A stretch of DNA of 64,000 nt from Sambucus nigra (taxonomy: Eukaryota; Streptophyta; Magnoliopsida; Dipsacales; Adoxaceae): assembly GCA_949130495.1 (NCBI GenBank), contig OX422215.1, positions 69,827,244 through 69,891,243 on the forward strand, in the 5' to 3' direction. The translations under genes were made by a program, and so were the position numbers. The notes below the pieces were generated by a model that was not told the DNA's origin, did not search any database, and was given only the letters and a program-made list of their open reading frames with translations. Shown piece after piece: positions 10,784 through 22,664 of this stretch (its first letter is position 1; every line of letters begins with the position of its first letter).

Positions 10784-13423
10784 TGTTAACTTTACTTTTT
10801 TTATGTAGTCGTTGTTGAAAGCCAAGTTAATCAAAACCTTAAAAATACCTACAACATATAACAAACTAAAGTGTAGAGGTAAGTGAGGTATCAATCCACA
10901 TCAAGGGGGTAAGCTAGAGACAAACTCAAATGTAGTTTAATTTTTATTTTATTTTTGTGCTTTTTCACTTTTTTAATTTTTTTATCTTTTCAAATATTAA
11001 AACAATTGGGTGAGGTGAGGTGAAATAACACTAAACTAAAATGTGAGATGAAAACAACTAACTAGAAAGTGACTAAAATGAAAAATAAAGTCTAACACAA
11101 AAATAAGAGATAAATGAGGTAAATAAATTTGAGAACAATCAAGGAATGCGATTACGCGACAAATTTTAGCTATTCTAACTAATTAATTTAATTACTTGAA
11201 TTCTCCAAAATTAATATCAAAATTACAAATCAACACTCGTTGCAAATTTAATTTTAATAGTAAACTTTTAGAAAATTAAGTTTAATACCCCACAACTCTA
11301 GAAAATAGATCTACAGTCCTTCTAATTAATCACCCGCTAGGATCGATCGATTAAAATTTATATAAATCTTAGAAAATAAATTTAGAGTTGAAATTCAAGT
11401 AATGATACCCCACTTAAGAAACCCCTATCTCTAGTTCGACTCTAAAATGGGAATTATAACTTAGAATTTTGATTTTCTCTCGAAAATCATTTACCCTCTC
11501 TCGAAGCGTAAATTTAAGGGTGAGGGATCAAAATTAATATTCAAAGGGAATTTTCAAGTAATCAAATTAATTAAATCAAAATAACATCAAATAAAGGTTC
11601 ACCCCACCCCTTGAAAGGAGATTTAGCCTAACATAATATCAAACATGATAATCAAATAATCAAAGGCTAATAAAATAAAGTAGAAGAGAAGAACAATCAA
11701 ACCAAATCTCTTTGAGTGAAATTGGACTCCAATCCTTGAATTTGCAATTTACGTCCCACCAATTTGTGTGATCAGACCAAAATTACATCAACAATTACAC
11801 TCAAAAATAGATTCTCACTAAATTATTTTTCTCACTAATCTAAAAAAGGTAAAATAAAAATAAATTCTAACCTAAAAAAAACTAAACTAAAAAAAAAGGT
11901 GTTTCTCTCTCTACAATTCTCTCTACTAATTCCTATTCTAAAGCCTTTTTTTTCAAATTGAGTCTTCCATTCTTTAAATAGTAGGTATGGACCATGGGGG
12001 TAATTTGGGTATTTGGAAGTGCACATGTGCATGGCAAAGGTGAGAGGTAAGCAAGGTGTATGGGTGAGGGAATTGGGTGACAAAATCTGATATGGTTGTG
12101 GGGTATTTTGGGTACTGGAGTAAAAAGAGGTAGTTTGGGGTAATAAGGGAAAAGAGGGTTAAGTGGGTTTTATTAGTCACATGTGGGTTTTATTTGGCAC
12201 TTGGTGTGTCTTTGTCTTGTGATATTTGGCAGAAGGTGAGATCGTGGCTTTGGCATGGAAAATGGGTTTTGGTTTTCGAATTTCATGGGTTAAAGGTTGG
12301 GTGGAGTGGAATTCGGGTCATGGGAGTTGCTGGACGCGGTTTATAGGCCGGAGCAGGTCCGGTTATGGCTGCTCCGGGTTCGAGTTGGATTTTGATGCGA
12401 CGAACATGGGTCACAGCTCTGGATCCGCGGGTTCGGGTTTCGGTTTTCCGACCTTGGGTGGACGTCGGCTTGGGGTGTTCTCGGTTTGGGTTATGAGGGG
12501 TTGAGGTAGTGGTGTGGCTAAGGGTTTTGGTGTCCGGGTAGGAAGGTTGGATTGCGGGTTGTTGTTGGGTGGAGGCTGGCGGCGCTGGTATTAGTTTAAG
12601 GGTTTGAGTGGTGAGAGGTGTGGAGAGTGGTTGTTTTTTGTGTTAATGGAGGTTGAGTTGTGGAGTTTGGAGAGAGAGAAGATGGGGGTTGAAGATGATG
12701 GATGGTAAGGTTAGTGTGTAGGTGGGTGTAGGAATGCTAGGTGAGGGTTAGGGAGTTGGTTGGGTGTGTTTAGGTGTGTGTGATGTAGGATTAAAGGTGT
12801 GAATGAGTTTGGTTGTAGGGTGTGTGTGTGTTTAACTTATGACCCCTAAAAAATATCTAACTAAAACTAATAAAACTAAAAATTAAATCCTAAAAATAAA
12901 AATAAAAATAAAAACTTAAATAAAATAAAAACTCAAGTCCTAAAAAATAAACAAGTAAAAAAAATTCCTAAAAATTAAAAATTAAAACTAGAGACCTACA
13001 AAAAAGTAAATCCAAATAAAACTAAAAACTAAATGAATTTCTAATAAAAAACTAATCCTAATAAAATAAAAACTAAAAATCAAAATAAAACATCATTAAA
13101 TAAAAAGAAATAAAAAAATAAATCCAAAAAAATAAAAATAATTCAAACTAAAAAATTTAAAAAAATTAAAAATACGAAAGGTAACAAATTAAACACACAC
13201 AGCTTGGGACAGAGTTTAGGCTAGGTTAGGGCAGGCTAGGATTACGGGATTGGTAATTAGGTCCATAATTAGTACAATTGCCTTTAAATACGTATTTGGA
13301 CACCGCAACGTGCATTCGACCTACAAAATAGACAATAAAGCGCATAAGACCCAAATTGTCGAGAATTAGCAACTAAAATACGTCTATTCGGGGTATAAAA
13401 TGTACAATTTTAGGTGCTTATCA
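10784..13423 (-). repeat. 5' LTR of element B
   Basis: 2,640 bp, TGTTAAC... to ...GCTTATCA on the plus strand, the partner of 3227-5829. Differences are scattered substitutions plus small indels (for example an extra copy of AAAACTTAAATAAAAT near 12910). Confidence 0.92.
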
Positions 13424-13556
13424 ATCGGCAGCATGCAATCTTTAAGTTCTAAAATATGACTTTGACCCTCAAAACCATGCCACAACCCCCCGAATCGGTC
13501 GCATGCACTCTTTAGCTCCTCAAAATTGACCTTAACCCTCATAATTGGCCATGACA
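13424..13556 (+). repeat. 69-bp tandem array, right part (Tat-A 3' UTR)
   Basis: It resumes the array cut at 3226. Units start at 13432 and 13502, with the same CATGCAMTCTTTARCTCCTCAAAATTGAC-type core in pieces (for example CTCAAAATTGACCTT). The first five bases (ATCGG) are element B's target duplication. Confidence 0.85.
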
Positions 13557-13764
13557 TCCATCAATCACACTTACCCGCTCGGTCCTTGGGATCATACCTT
13601 CATCCCCGGCGTGACTGAAGCACACCTTTGGGTCTCTATGAATGCCTTAACTTTTAATCCCTACCAGAGTTTCGACACACAGGGATTCAACACTCACAAA
13701 CCTCAATCAGATGTTTATATTTTGACAACCTTCGCTTATTATAAGCTTGCTCCTCAAGGGGCTC
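13557..13764 (+). other. end of Tat-A interior and its polypurine tract
   Basis: A 74-residue plus-strand frame (13545-13769) covers this stretch. It resembles nothing I recognise and overlaps both the array and the LTR start, so I do not call it a gene. The last bases, CCTCAAGGGGCTC (13752-13764), are a plausible polypurine tract directly before an LTR start. Confidence 0.5.
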
Positions 13765-13990
13765 TGTAGACACCCCATTGTCATACCCCCATAACCTTCC
13801 ATAGGGTCCCAACAAAGTCCCTTCAAATCTCGAACTCATTTGATTTCGATCAACCCTTGTACATGAGTGTATCTCAACACGATTTTATAGAGCTCTAAAT
13901 CCTCTTTCTAATGGTTTCGGTCGTGCATGAATTGGATTTACGATATGCATTTTATGGTTATTTTACCAAAAAAATCCATTTCATCCTTTA
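13765..13990 (+). repeat. Tat-A 3' LTR, truncated
   Basis: It begins TGTAGACACCCCATTG, a typical plant gypsy LTR start, immediately after the polypurine tract. It can be followed only to about 13985-14005, where minus-strand pol sequence of Tat-C takes over. No CA end or target duplication is visible. The end is set by where RNase H similarity starts. Confidence 0.55.
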
Positions 13991-14004
13991 AAAAATCCAT
14001 TATG

Positions 14005-16040
14005 TACCCTCTTTCATGTCTATCATTCATGCTAGGGTAATGGATTCATCCACAAATTTATTTTTAGACATGGGGAGAAAGTCAAATGCAAGATGCTCAA
14101 ATCGTGAAGTCACCTCTTTTAGGTAGGCATAGTAGGGTTGTAATTTATCGTCTTGGATCTTCCATTTGCCTAGTATCTAATTAATTACTAGGCTTGTGTC
14201 TCCATAAGCTTTCAGTTCAATGACTCCTATTTCCAAGGCAATTTCAAAACCTATTATGCAAACCTCGTATTCAGCCATGTTATCGGTGCACTTGTAATTG
14301 AGTTTGATAGTTGTGGGTAGTTAACATGAATCGAGGGATATTATGATCATTCTGATGCCAAATCCTTTTTTTTTATGGTTCCATTGAAGTATATTTCCAT
14401 GTTTATGTATCGTCTTAGGTGAAAAGGTCCTCATTTGGGAATTTTGCCTTGTTCTCTCCTTCCTTATCCTATAAGGGTTGTCCCATGAGAAGTTCTGAAA
14501 TGGCTCGCCCTTTGGTGGATTTCTGTGTGACATACGTGATTTCGAATTTGGACATCATTAGTATTCATTTGTCTATCCAAATATAGATCGTGGGTTTTTT
14601 GAACAGGTTTTTCAGAGGATTTATCCTGGAGATTAGTGGTATGTTTAAATACATCATGTAATGGCGGCTTTTAGAAGTGATCCATCCAGTAGATACATAA
14701 GCCTTTTCCAAGGCGGTGTATTTGAGATTATAGTATACTAACTTCTTATTGATATAGTAGATGGCACATTACTTTCGATAACTTTTTACATATTAGGCCA
14801 GCATGGTTTCGATAGTCATGTCGGTTATGGTTATGTAGAGTAGTAAAGGTTTTCCCTGCTAGAGCGGTACCAAAATAGGTGGGTGAATGATGTACTACTC
14901 TATTTTCTTGGATTCTTCCTAGAATTAAGTATTCTACACTTTAGGTGAGTCCTTTTTTAGTATTTGGAAAATGGGTTGACATGTGGTGGTCATCTGGTTA
15001 ATCAACTGGCTTATGAATTTGACTTGTCCCAAGAATTTTATTACTTTTTTCTCCATTTTAGGGTGTCGCATTTCCCGTATGGCGTTAACCTTGGAAGAGT
15101 CTGCTTTAATTTTGTCTTTGCTGACAATGAATCCAAGGAATTTTCCCTTAGTAACTCCAAAGACAAATTTATGAATATTTAGCCCTATTTTGAAAAGGCG
15201 GAGCCTTTGAAAAAAATTCAGAGTGTCGGAATGTGTCCTTAGCGATCCTTGGATTTGATGATTATGTTGTCTATGTAGACTTCCACTTCCTTGTGTATGA
15301 GGTTATGAAGGATAGTTGTGGATGATCTTTGATAAGTTACTCTCGCATTATTGAGATCGAAGGTTATACCTTGTAACAATATGTTCCCTATGGTGTGATG
15401 AACCCAGTCTTTTCCTGATGGTTCGGGTGCATTTTTTTATTATAGCAAATCCATCTACAAAGGATTTGAGTATGTTGTTATCCGTGTTGTCTACAAATAG
15501 GTCTACATGTGGTAGAGAGAAATCATACTTAGGGTAGGCTCATTTGAGATCCCTATAATTTATTCATAATTAGACCTTGTCATTGGCTTTGGGTACGGTC
15601 ACGGTGTTGGTCAATCACGTTGGGTGTTCTAACACTTGGATGATTCGAACATTGTGTTATTTCTCCCCTATTTCCTAAACCTTTAAGGAAAATTTGGGTA
15701 TCAGTTTATAAAGCCTTTGCTTGATAGTATTTGCATCCGGAAGAGTTGATATCTGGTGCATAATAATAATTGAGTCAATTTTGGGCATGTTAGAGTAAGG
15801 CCAATAAAATACATCAACAAAATTGGCAATGAGGTCGGTGAACATTTTTGGTTCATTTTCACTAAGGGAGGACCCTATTTGTAGTTATTTGGGGTTTTGG
15901 GGAGTGCCTAAGTTTATTATTATTGTGTCATTCTTGTTGGGAGCCATACGTCTATTTTGACATTGGTCAAGTGTTTTTAAGTATTTTAGATCTGCGGAGT
16001 CGCCATTATTAGGTGTGAGGCTTAATACATCCCTGGATTT
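14005..16040 (-). pseudogene. Tat-C reverse transcriptase and RNase H (broken)
   Basis: Read on the minus strand from about 15960: a pre-RT segment with DVFYWPYSNMPKID (the D-x-F-A-W-x-x-x-D-M-P-G-I-D motif), then RT with FSLPHVD. The active-site segment is E-V-Y-I-D-N, so the second Asp of YxDD is replaced. The connection domain (KFVFGVTKGKFLGF, near 15150) follows. RNase H ends it, with TDNMAEYEVC and YGDTSLVINQ near 14290-14200 and the DESITLA C-terminus near 14040. More than 20 stops and several shifts make it a pseudogene. Integrase should follow but is absent: the sequence joins the truncated Tat-A LTR at about 14000. Upstream, the reading continues across copia element D into the protease and gag remains at 26859-31351. 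Confidence 0.85.
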
Positions 16041-16045
16041 ATAAT

Positions 16046-17191
16046 TGAGAAAACAAGATGGTATTTTCTACGGATTCATTCGTATCTTAGGCTAAACACA
16101 CATAACTTCAAATTTTAACCAAATTTTATTTTGATTATCAATTAGGTGTGAATGCAATAAGGTATCCAAATTAAATTCTCTAATTACACAAGCAACCCAA
16201 ACATGCGAAGAAGATAAGAAAAAAATCCCTTTCGGACAAAACTTAGTCTTCAGCACTGTATAGAGTTTGACTGACACAATCAACATACAGACTACTTATC
16301 TCCACTAAGTATAATGTGTAGGGTTTCAAATATTCTACAGAATACGGCACAGTCTAGCACCGTCCATAAGAAGCGGTCTTCCCTCGGTATCCACCGATCA
16401 GCCTCAGGATGTATGATCCTATTTTCTACTGTCGTAGAGTCAGCTCCACAAATCAGCAGTAGAGTAGAGCTCTACAAGGGTTTGATGCAAGTGTATGGAA
16501 ACTTGGGTTTGAACAAACTCAAAAAATCATATATGTGAAAAATGATTTGGAAAATAAAAGTGCTTTTGTAAAAGGCAAAGATGAGAACTTTTGGTTCAGA
16601 TTTTGGAATTCGTTTTTGCCAAAAGTCCTGAGAAAAACTCTTTAAAACAGGTTTTTGTAGAAAAATCACGAATTTCGAGATGACAAACTCGTTCGAACAA
16701 AAATGTCATCTCGTTCAAATGAAAGCACTAGTTTTGTTCTAATGATATTAAGTCTCGTTCAAACGACAACCCATTCTCGTTCTATCAACCTTCTAACGAC
16801 TTTGGTTATCTTAAAGAGAGTATTTTCATTCGATTGTCATTCAAAGCTCGTTCTAACGAAAAGGGGACTTTCGTTCTAACGAGATCAATATCTCATTCAA
16901 ATGAGATTAAAAATAAAATAAAATAAATTGTTTATACAAAACTCCTTGATTTAAAAAATAAACAAGAATAAAATTCGTATGAGAATTAAAAACCACAAGT
17001 CATAAAGTTTCGGTGATAAATCAAACGGCTTGAAATCCGAAAATGATGGTCGGTCACTAAAATATCTTTGAATGATCGTGGAGGCAATGCGAATATAATA
17101 TTCGATTTGAAACTCCGATTTGTAGCGGAATACACCAAAATACAAAAAAATGCCTAAGCTATGAGCAATCATAAAAAATTTATCTTTAAAA
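16046..17191 (-). repeat. 3' LTR of element D
   Basis: It ends on the minus strand in TTTTCTCA (16046 side) and aligns with 25714-26853 throughout. The 16680-16915 part carries many variants of the palindrome CGTTCGAACG. The right limit (about 17191) is set by the end of similarity and by the purine tract CCTCATGGGGAAA (minus strand). Confidence 0.85.
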
Positions 17192-18067
17192 TTTCCCCAT
17201 GAGGCTATTATGGTACAAAATAAAACTCAAACACCAATTTACAATAAATACCCCTAAGACAATGTATCCTAATCTCCTACTAAACCCAAAAACATAACGA
17301 CATCCAAAACTTTATCTTCAACTGAATTTCTTCTCCCCTTGGCCACATTTGTATTCATTTTTTGTAGTCCGTGAAATCATCATCAATTCGGAAGAGATCA
17401 ACACACATGAAATAAGAAAAATACCGTGACATGTACGAGTTTTAAATAAAAATAAAACTCCCCCACAATTTTTTCTCCCCCTTTTTGTCCGTAAAAGACA
17501 AAGAGTAGAATCTAAACATGAATAAGAAGCATCACATGAAGAAGCAAAGATATCATCACAAAGATAATCGGTAAAGTACATGTAATGACAATCCAAAAGG
17601 AACAATGTGTTCTCCCCCTGTCCAACAACTACTTTTGAATTTTTTTTCAAAAAAATTTTAAGTATACGTATAAAAGTACATATAGTTACAAAACATATAT
17701 CCAACACGAAATAACACTAAAATATCCGAATCGTGAAAATCGAATGTAATTGTGTGAATATTTTCCATTGGAAAATCAACATAGGCATTCATAACATAGG
17801 TGCACGAAGTCATGAGATATTTCTAAAGAAAGAACACAACCTCAACCTTAGGTGAAAATGTTGAACTCAAATAAAATTGACTCGACATACGCAATACGAC
17901 ATGAATTTTAATGATTCCCAAATCAATAATGCCAAACCATTTAATGCTTTTCAAGAGAATCCATTGTGCAAACCCATTAATCTTGTACTTTATAGCACCC
18001 TCAAAATCTCACATATATCTGAATTCACTCTCAAATATTTTGAAGATATCATAATGCTTATATAAAG
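17192..18067 (-). other. 3' interior of element D
   Basis: Minus-strand purine blocks (AAAGGGGGAGAA at about 17470-17485 and AGGGGGAGAAC near 17610) resemble the purine-rich stretch that follows pol in many plant copia elements. The 129-residue minus-strand frame across 17318-17707 shows no copia domain and is not called. TAAAG (18063-18067) is the left target duplication of element E. Confidence 0.55.
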
Positions 18068-18291
18068 TGTAAGGACACAAATTTCCAATTGAGTCCTTTG
18101 TAGTTTTGGCTCAATTCTGGACAAAAACATTTGAGTCATAGGAAAGAGTTCAAGTTTATCCATTCAAGCCTATGACGTGTTTGTTGAAGACGTACCAGCT
18201 AATATATTAAAGCTTCATCAAATGCCGAGTTTAATGTGCCTCGTTTCTACATCAACAACATTGGTTCCATTGCTCCTAAGGTATGAATGCA

Positions 18292-18296
<5 letters not shown>

Positions 18297-18358
<62 letters not shown>

Positions 18359-18364
18359 ATATAT
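18297..18364 (+). repeat. compound microsatellite (TA)n(GT)n
   Basis: About 18 AT/TA dinucleotides followed by about 11 GT dinucleotides and a short TA tail, inside element E. The repeated Tyr-Ile and Cys-Val translation over it is meaningless. Confidence 0.95.
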
Positions 18365-18504
18365 GATCTTGGAACAAATATTTATATGGGTGTACTTTGT
18401 TTTAAACTGCTGTTTATTTTCAGAAAGATTTAATTAAAACTTTAAATTAAACTATATAAAGTTTCTGGGCTAAAAATCGCAATTTTTAGCTTTCTGGAAG
18501 TTCG

Positions 18505-18750
18505 TTCGAATTGTCGTTCGAACGAGTTTGTCGTTCGAACAAGAATATCGTTCGAACGAGGTCTACCAACGAGTTCCCTTATTGGCCTCTGTAACATCGT
18601 TCGAATTATCGTTCGGACGAGATGGCTGTTTGAACGAGACTTCGAATGAGATTTCTAATGAGTTCATTTTTTAATTCACTGGAAATTCGTTAGAAAGATC
18701 GTTCGAATGAGACTTCGTTCGAACGAAAATCTCGTTCGAACGAGATTTGG
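18505..18750 (+). repeat. cluster of CGTTCGAACG palindromes in element E
   Basis: Five matches to CGTTCGAAC (for example 18515-18526, 18532-18540 and 18549-18560) and about six near-matches, separated by 10-60 bp. Related clusters occur in both LTRs of element D (16680-16915 and 26335-26560). The function is unknown; see findings. Confidence 0.8.
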
Positions 18751-19798
18751 CGGGAACAGTTAATTGGCAGTTTTTGAGCAGTTTTTCCCACTTTCCCACT
18801 ACTTTTTCCACTAACTCTTTTCCTGAATATCTAAGTGCGGGAACCAAGTTTTAACTTAACTTGTTCATACAATTTCAACTCCTAGAGAGAGTTTTGAGAG
18901 TTCAACTTTCCAAGAAAAAGTTCATTGTTTAGAGTGTTAATTTCTCAAGAAAAACTTTAAAACACTTCTGTTTTACACCCATAGTTTGTTTATTCCAAGT
19001 TTTAATACATATAAATCTTTCTTGGAGTGTTTGGCACCGTTTATCTCTACATCTTGAAGAATAGAACTTTGGGTTTGCTTCTACATCCCTCAAAGAAGAA
19101 TTCAATTATTTTGCTGCGGCATTCTCATATGGTGAAAGGCACCATGTGTGCTTGACGGTGTACCTATTGTCTCATTGGTGAAGTCCAAGATTTCGGTGGA
19201 GCTCCGGGGTTGTCTACTAGGCAGATGTGTTTACAAGAAGACGCATCAAGGCTAAAAAGGGGACGAGTCGAGGAAGTAAGTCATCTGTCTTGTAATTTGT
19301 AAAACCATACTTAGTGGACTTAAGGCTAGGGTCGTCCGAGGTTTTTTCCCGTTGTGGGTTTTTCCTCGTACATCGCGGCGTAGTGATTCATTGTTTATTT
19401 TATCTTGCAAAATCACCTAGAACACATGCTTAGGTAAAAAGATAAAATTTGATTTTAATCACTACTTGTTTAATTTCGTGCTAAATATTTTTGGGTAATG
19501 TGTAGTTAATTCAAGTCATTAATTTAATTGGTTAAAATTTGGTTTGGTCTAATTTGATTAAATGAAAAATAAGACTTAGGAAAATTTCTAGGACTTGGGT
19601 TAAATTGGTTTAAGTGAAATTAACATATGTGTGAGTTTAACTAATTTCATTTGGTTTAATTTTAATTTGAAAAGAAATTAAAATTAGTTAATTTGTTTAA
19701 GTTGAACCATCAACACTTTCGCATCCTAAAAAGGAAATTGAAAATTACGTTTTGTAATAAGATTTTAAAATTGGGGGACTCACGTTTCCAACATAAAG

Positions 19799-20089
19799 AA
19801 AAGCATCAATGAATATAAAATAAATGTCCTTATCACTTCTATTTTTGTGTGCCGTTAATATTTTAGGCTCTTTTTGCAAATGGTGGATTTTAACGCAAAG
19901 AGAGTTTTCCTCTTTCATAGCCCGTTTTCATTTCTTAACATATAATAATCTTTTTCGAGAAACGAAATTCGGGCAATGGTCCTTACAAGCACAACTTATC
20001 TCTTTTACATTCGGTTCGGTATTAAGAAGGATTGAGATGAGAACACCGTATTCGACACATGATATGCAAGTAAAATGTTTAAAAAGATC
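19799..20089 (-). other. interior of element D between E and F
   Basis: About 290 bp with no recognisable coding motif on either strand. The overlapping 62- and 94-residue frames are unsupported. GTGCA at 20090-20094 is the left target duplication of element F. Confidence 0.45.
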
Positions 20090-20094
20090 GTGCA

Positions 20095-20966
20095 TGATGA
20101 TGCTATGAATCACCACTTAAGTTTGTAAGCAGTTCAAGCTCTAGCTTGGCTAATAATGGAGTAACATATGAATGCAGGATTATAAATAACGATAAAGAGA
20201 TGATAAAATAGAGAAGACACGGGAATATAAACTGGTTTAGCCAAAAGGCATATTTCACTATGTAAGGTTTTTGGTGTATGTATTGATATAAGTCTCTAAT
20301 GGCCATGGATACAATCACTCCAGCTTTCTCTCTAATCTGATGATAATTTGACAAAGTTTATCTAGGGTTGCTAATTACTCGATCCCTATAAATGAAGAAG
20401 AAAAATGCTTATATAGGCTTGGGGGTCCTCAGTGCGACCCAAAAGCATGCAACGAGTGTGCATGAGATAAGCAACCAACAGGAGCTAGCCACATGTCCCT
20501 GGCACAAGTATATCATGATGATGAAATATTCCACTACGTGGGCTGAAGATTTGTTATAACGGTATGGTCCACGTGGAATGTTGATGCACAAGTCACGTGT
20601 GCCATATGAAATGCTAATATTGGCTCTGGTGGTCTCAACTGAGCCGAGACTGAAGAAGGTGGTCCAGAGAAGTAGGAAAATACGATGTTAAGAATATATC
20701 CGCAAGACGATCAACATGGTCTTGGCTTGGCATTGCGGTACGAGGCCAACAAATGGCATGGTCGAGACGTAAGAGATAATAATGGACAGGGGAGTAAGCC
20801 TGCCTAAGTGACGGTAAACACTACGGAAGAGGTCTCATAGGTGGAGACTACCAGAGATGGGCCTATGTAATGTTAGCCCCTGAACTGGTAAATCTAGCGG
20901 ATGCTGAACTGGGCTAATGAACTAGGGCGAGACTAGTCCAAGACGAAACCACACTTATGTATATTA
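20095..20966 (-). mobile_element. Element F: solo LTR related to element J
   Basis: 872 bp flanked by a perfect GTGCA duplication (20090-20094 and 20967-20971). On the minus strand it starts TAATATACATAAG (compare TGATATACCAAAA in J; TG has become TA) and ends GCATCATCA exactly as J's LTRs do. It shares with J's LTRs the CCGTTATAACAA block, a degraded form of the CACGTG palindrome, a TATATA box (about 20408-20416, minus strand) and the TTTGAGCT... GGTG-TGATTCA tail. No interior genes are present. Confidence 0.82.
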
Positions 20967-20971
20967 GTGCA

Positions 20972-21684
20972 CATGTGCAATAAAGGTCACAGAGAGTTTA
21001 AAATATAAAAATTAATCATCAATGATCAATGGAATGCTATCCACACATTATTAATCGCACTAACAACACAAATCCATGTCTCACAGTACTACGAGCAAGT
21101 CAAGTAAATGGATGGAATGTAAAATTGATCCGGATATCTTAAATTTGCATCCATATATAGTGAAAAATGAAAATACAAAAATCTTTTTGTCTTTTTCAAA
21201 AAAATCAAAAAATAAAATCTTTTTCCATTTTTTAAACGTTTTCTTAAAACCAAAAATCTTTTTTGATTTTTCAAACTTTTCAAAAAAATGAAAATCTTTT
21301 TGGAATTTTCAAAAAAAAAAAAAAAACGTATGAATACAATAGAAATACAATCTAGCAGTAGAGATATAAAATATGAGCTTGAGAAACACCCTATTCTAGA
21401 AACAAATCTCGACCTCAATCATTAGGACCGGAATAGTTCTCAAAAGAAGAAGCCATCCTATGAAATTCCTCCATCAAATATTATGAAGTCTTTACTAAAT
21501 AATCTACTTGCTTTCAAAAATGCTCAAAATATTTATGGTGATGTGCGAGAACATGTGGAGCAACTTGTGTGGTATTGCATGCGGGAACATGTGTAGGAAC
21601 TCGTGTGGAAGCATATCGACGAACACACATATGATAAACTCTCCCTAGCTTAAAATAAAACTCTCTAAGATAACCTATTTATTT
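20972..21684 (-). other. interior of element D between F and gag
   Basis: Contains T/A-rich repeats (AAAATCTTTTTG series, 21165-21310) and nothing codable that I can support. It follows the end of the gag remnant on the minus strand. Confidence 0.45.
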
Positions 21685-22659
21685 TTAATGGGAACAAATA
21701 TAAATCGGCTTTGGTATACCTAGCTCAAAATGCCTAGGATGTGTTCTCCTTAGTAGGTTAGGTCTCCTAGGTGGGTTAGGTCGAGTCCCATAAGGATCCA
21801 TCACAAACTCAGAATCAGGTTCGAGTGCGACTTTAGAAGTAGATGCACCGTCATAATCTATTCCTTGCCTCTCAATGTTATCAAATGCGAGACCGAGGAG
21901 CATCTTTTCAACCTTCTTAGATGTTTTCTCTAAAGTGACCTTGACCTCACGAACACGTCTGAGATCAATCTCGATTTGGGATACACGGGCCTCAAGTTTC
22001 TCTTGAGTCTTCAATAAAGCTTGAAGATCTCTCTTAATACTAGCCATGGTGTTGGTCAAATTGATCTTCTCCCTACCAATAATAATCAACTGATAAACAC
22101 TCTGTCAAAATATTCACTTCCTTCTCTAAATTACACACCTTAAGAGAAAATTCTTTATTATGATTTTCTATTTTTAAAATCTCAGTGTAATGTTTACAAT
22201 AGGCTTTTGGGAGTCCACATTCTTCCTCACTCTCGGTCTCTCCAAAATGATTCGAAACATCGTCGAGGCTCTCATATTTAGAAATGCCCTCGTCTTCATT
22301 GGACAAACTATAAGTGCTAACGTGACTTGATATGAACGCACGTCAATTAGGTTCATGTGGCATTTCATCCCTGGAATAAACTGACTCGACGTCACTTTCG
22401 CTAAGAGTGGATTTATGTGCAATTTTTCTCATGTCATCTCTATTTATCCTAGTGGAACACTCGTGGTAGTTAAACCTGATCTCTCACCTCATATTTATCA
22501 CAATCATTCTTCCCCTCATTACCATTTTTATTTATCTCAAAAATCTTTTTTGTGTTACATCTGAGAATTTTTTTACAAAAAGGGCTAAATCATCAAGATC
22601 AAAAATAAATTCAGACTCAAAGCACAAACTTTTTGTTTCTGATTTTTGGATAAGCCTTT
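21685..22659 (-). pseudogene. element D copia Gag, C-terminal part
   Basis: Two minus-strand frames (22306-22073 and 22089-21685) overlap by 17 bp. The first is acidic (TESEEECGLP) followed by a heptad-like stretch. The second has a long coiled coil (KLEARVSQIEIDLRRV) then KVEKMLLGLAFDN and RQGIDYDGAS. This matches the layout of long plant copia Gags, where a coiled coil precedes a K-x-L-D-x-x-L ... GLGYxG segment. It is separated from the N-terminal Gag part by solo LTR G. Stops and shifts prevent expression. Confidence 0.7.
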
Positions 22660-22664
22660 CAAAG

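Larger units (their letters stand above)
3227..13423 (-). mobile_element. Element B: non-autonomous Athila/Tat-like LTR retrotransposon (10.2 kb)
   Basis: Both ends are LTRs starting TG and ending CA (3227-5829 and 10784-13423), flanked by a perfect 5-bp duplication ATCGG (3222-3226 and 13424-13428). The element reads on the minus strand. Its primer-binding site (10769-10781) follows the right LTR and its polypurine tract (5830-5843) precedes the left LTR. The 4.95-kb interior holds a gag-like frame (9780-7887) but no protease, RT, RNase H or integrase signature on either strand. It would therefore have moved only with proteins supplied by a relative. The LTRs look about 95% identical by eye, so insertion is fairly old. 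Its 3' interior (5840-6010) matches the 3' region of element H (36660-36800), making an H-like element the probable helper. Confidence 0.93.
18068..19793 (+). mobile_element. Element E: solo LTR, copia-like (1.7 kb)
   Basis: It starts TGTAAGGACAC and ends TTTCCAACA, flanked by a perfect TAAAG duplication (18063-18067 and 19794-19798). Plus orientation is suggested by a TTTTTTCCCGTTGTGGG-GTTTTTCC-like block near 19340-19370, the conserved region around the transcript end of many copia LTRs. There is no gag, pol or primer site inside, so it is a solo LTR. It contains a (TA)n(GT)n microsatellite and a cluster of CGTTCGAACG palindromes (18505-18750). Confidence 0.82.

Noticed and set aside
13545..13769. 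74-residue plus-strand frame
   Set aside because: Runs from the 69-bp array into the LTR start, which is not plausible for a gene. No domain recognised.
17318..17707. 129-residue minus-strand Cys/Phe-rich frame
   Set aside because: Contains no copia domain; it overlaps the purine tracts typical of the untranslated end of copia elements.
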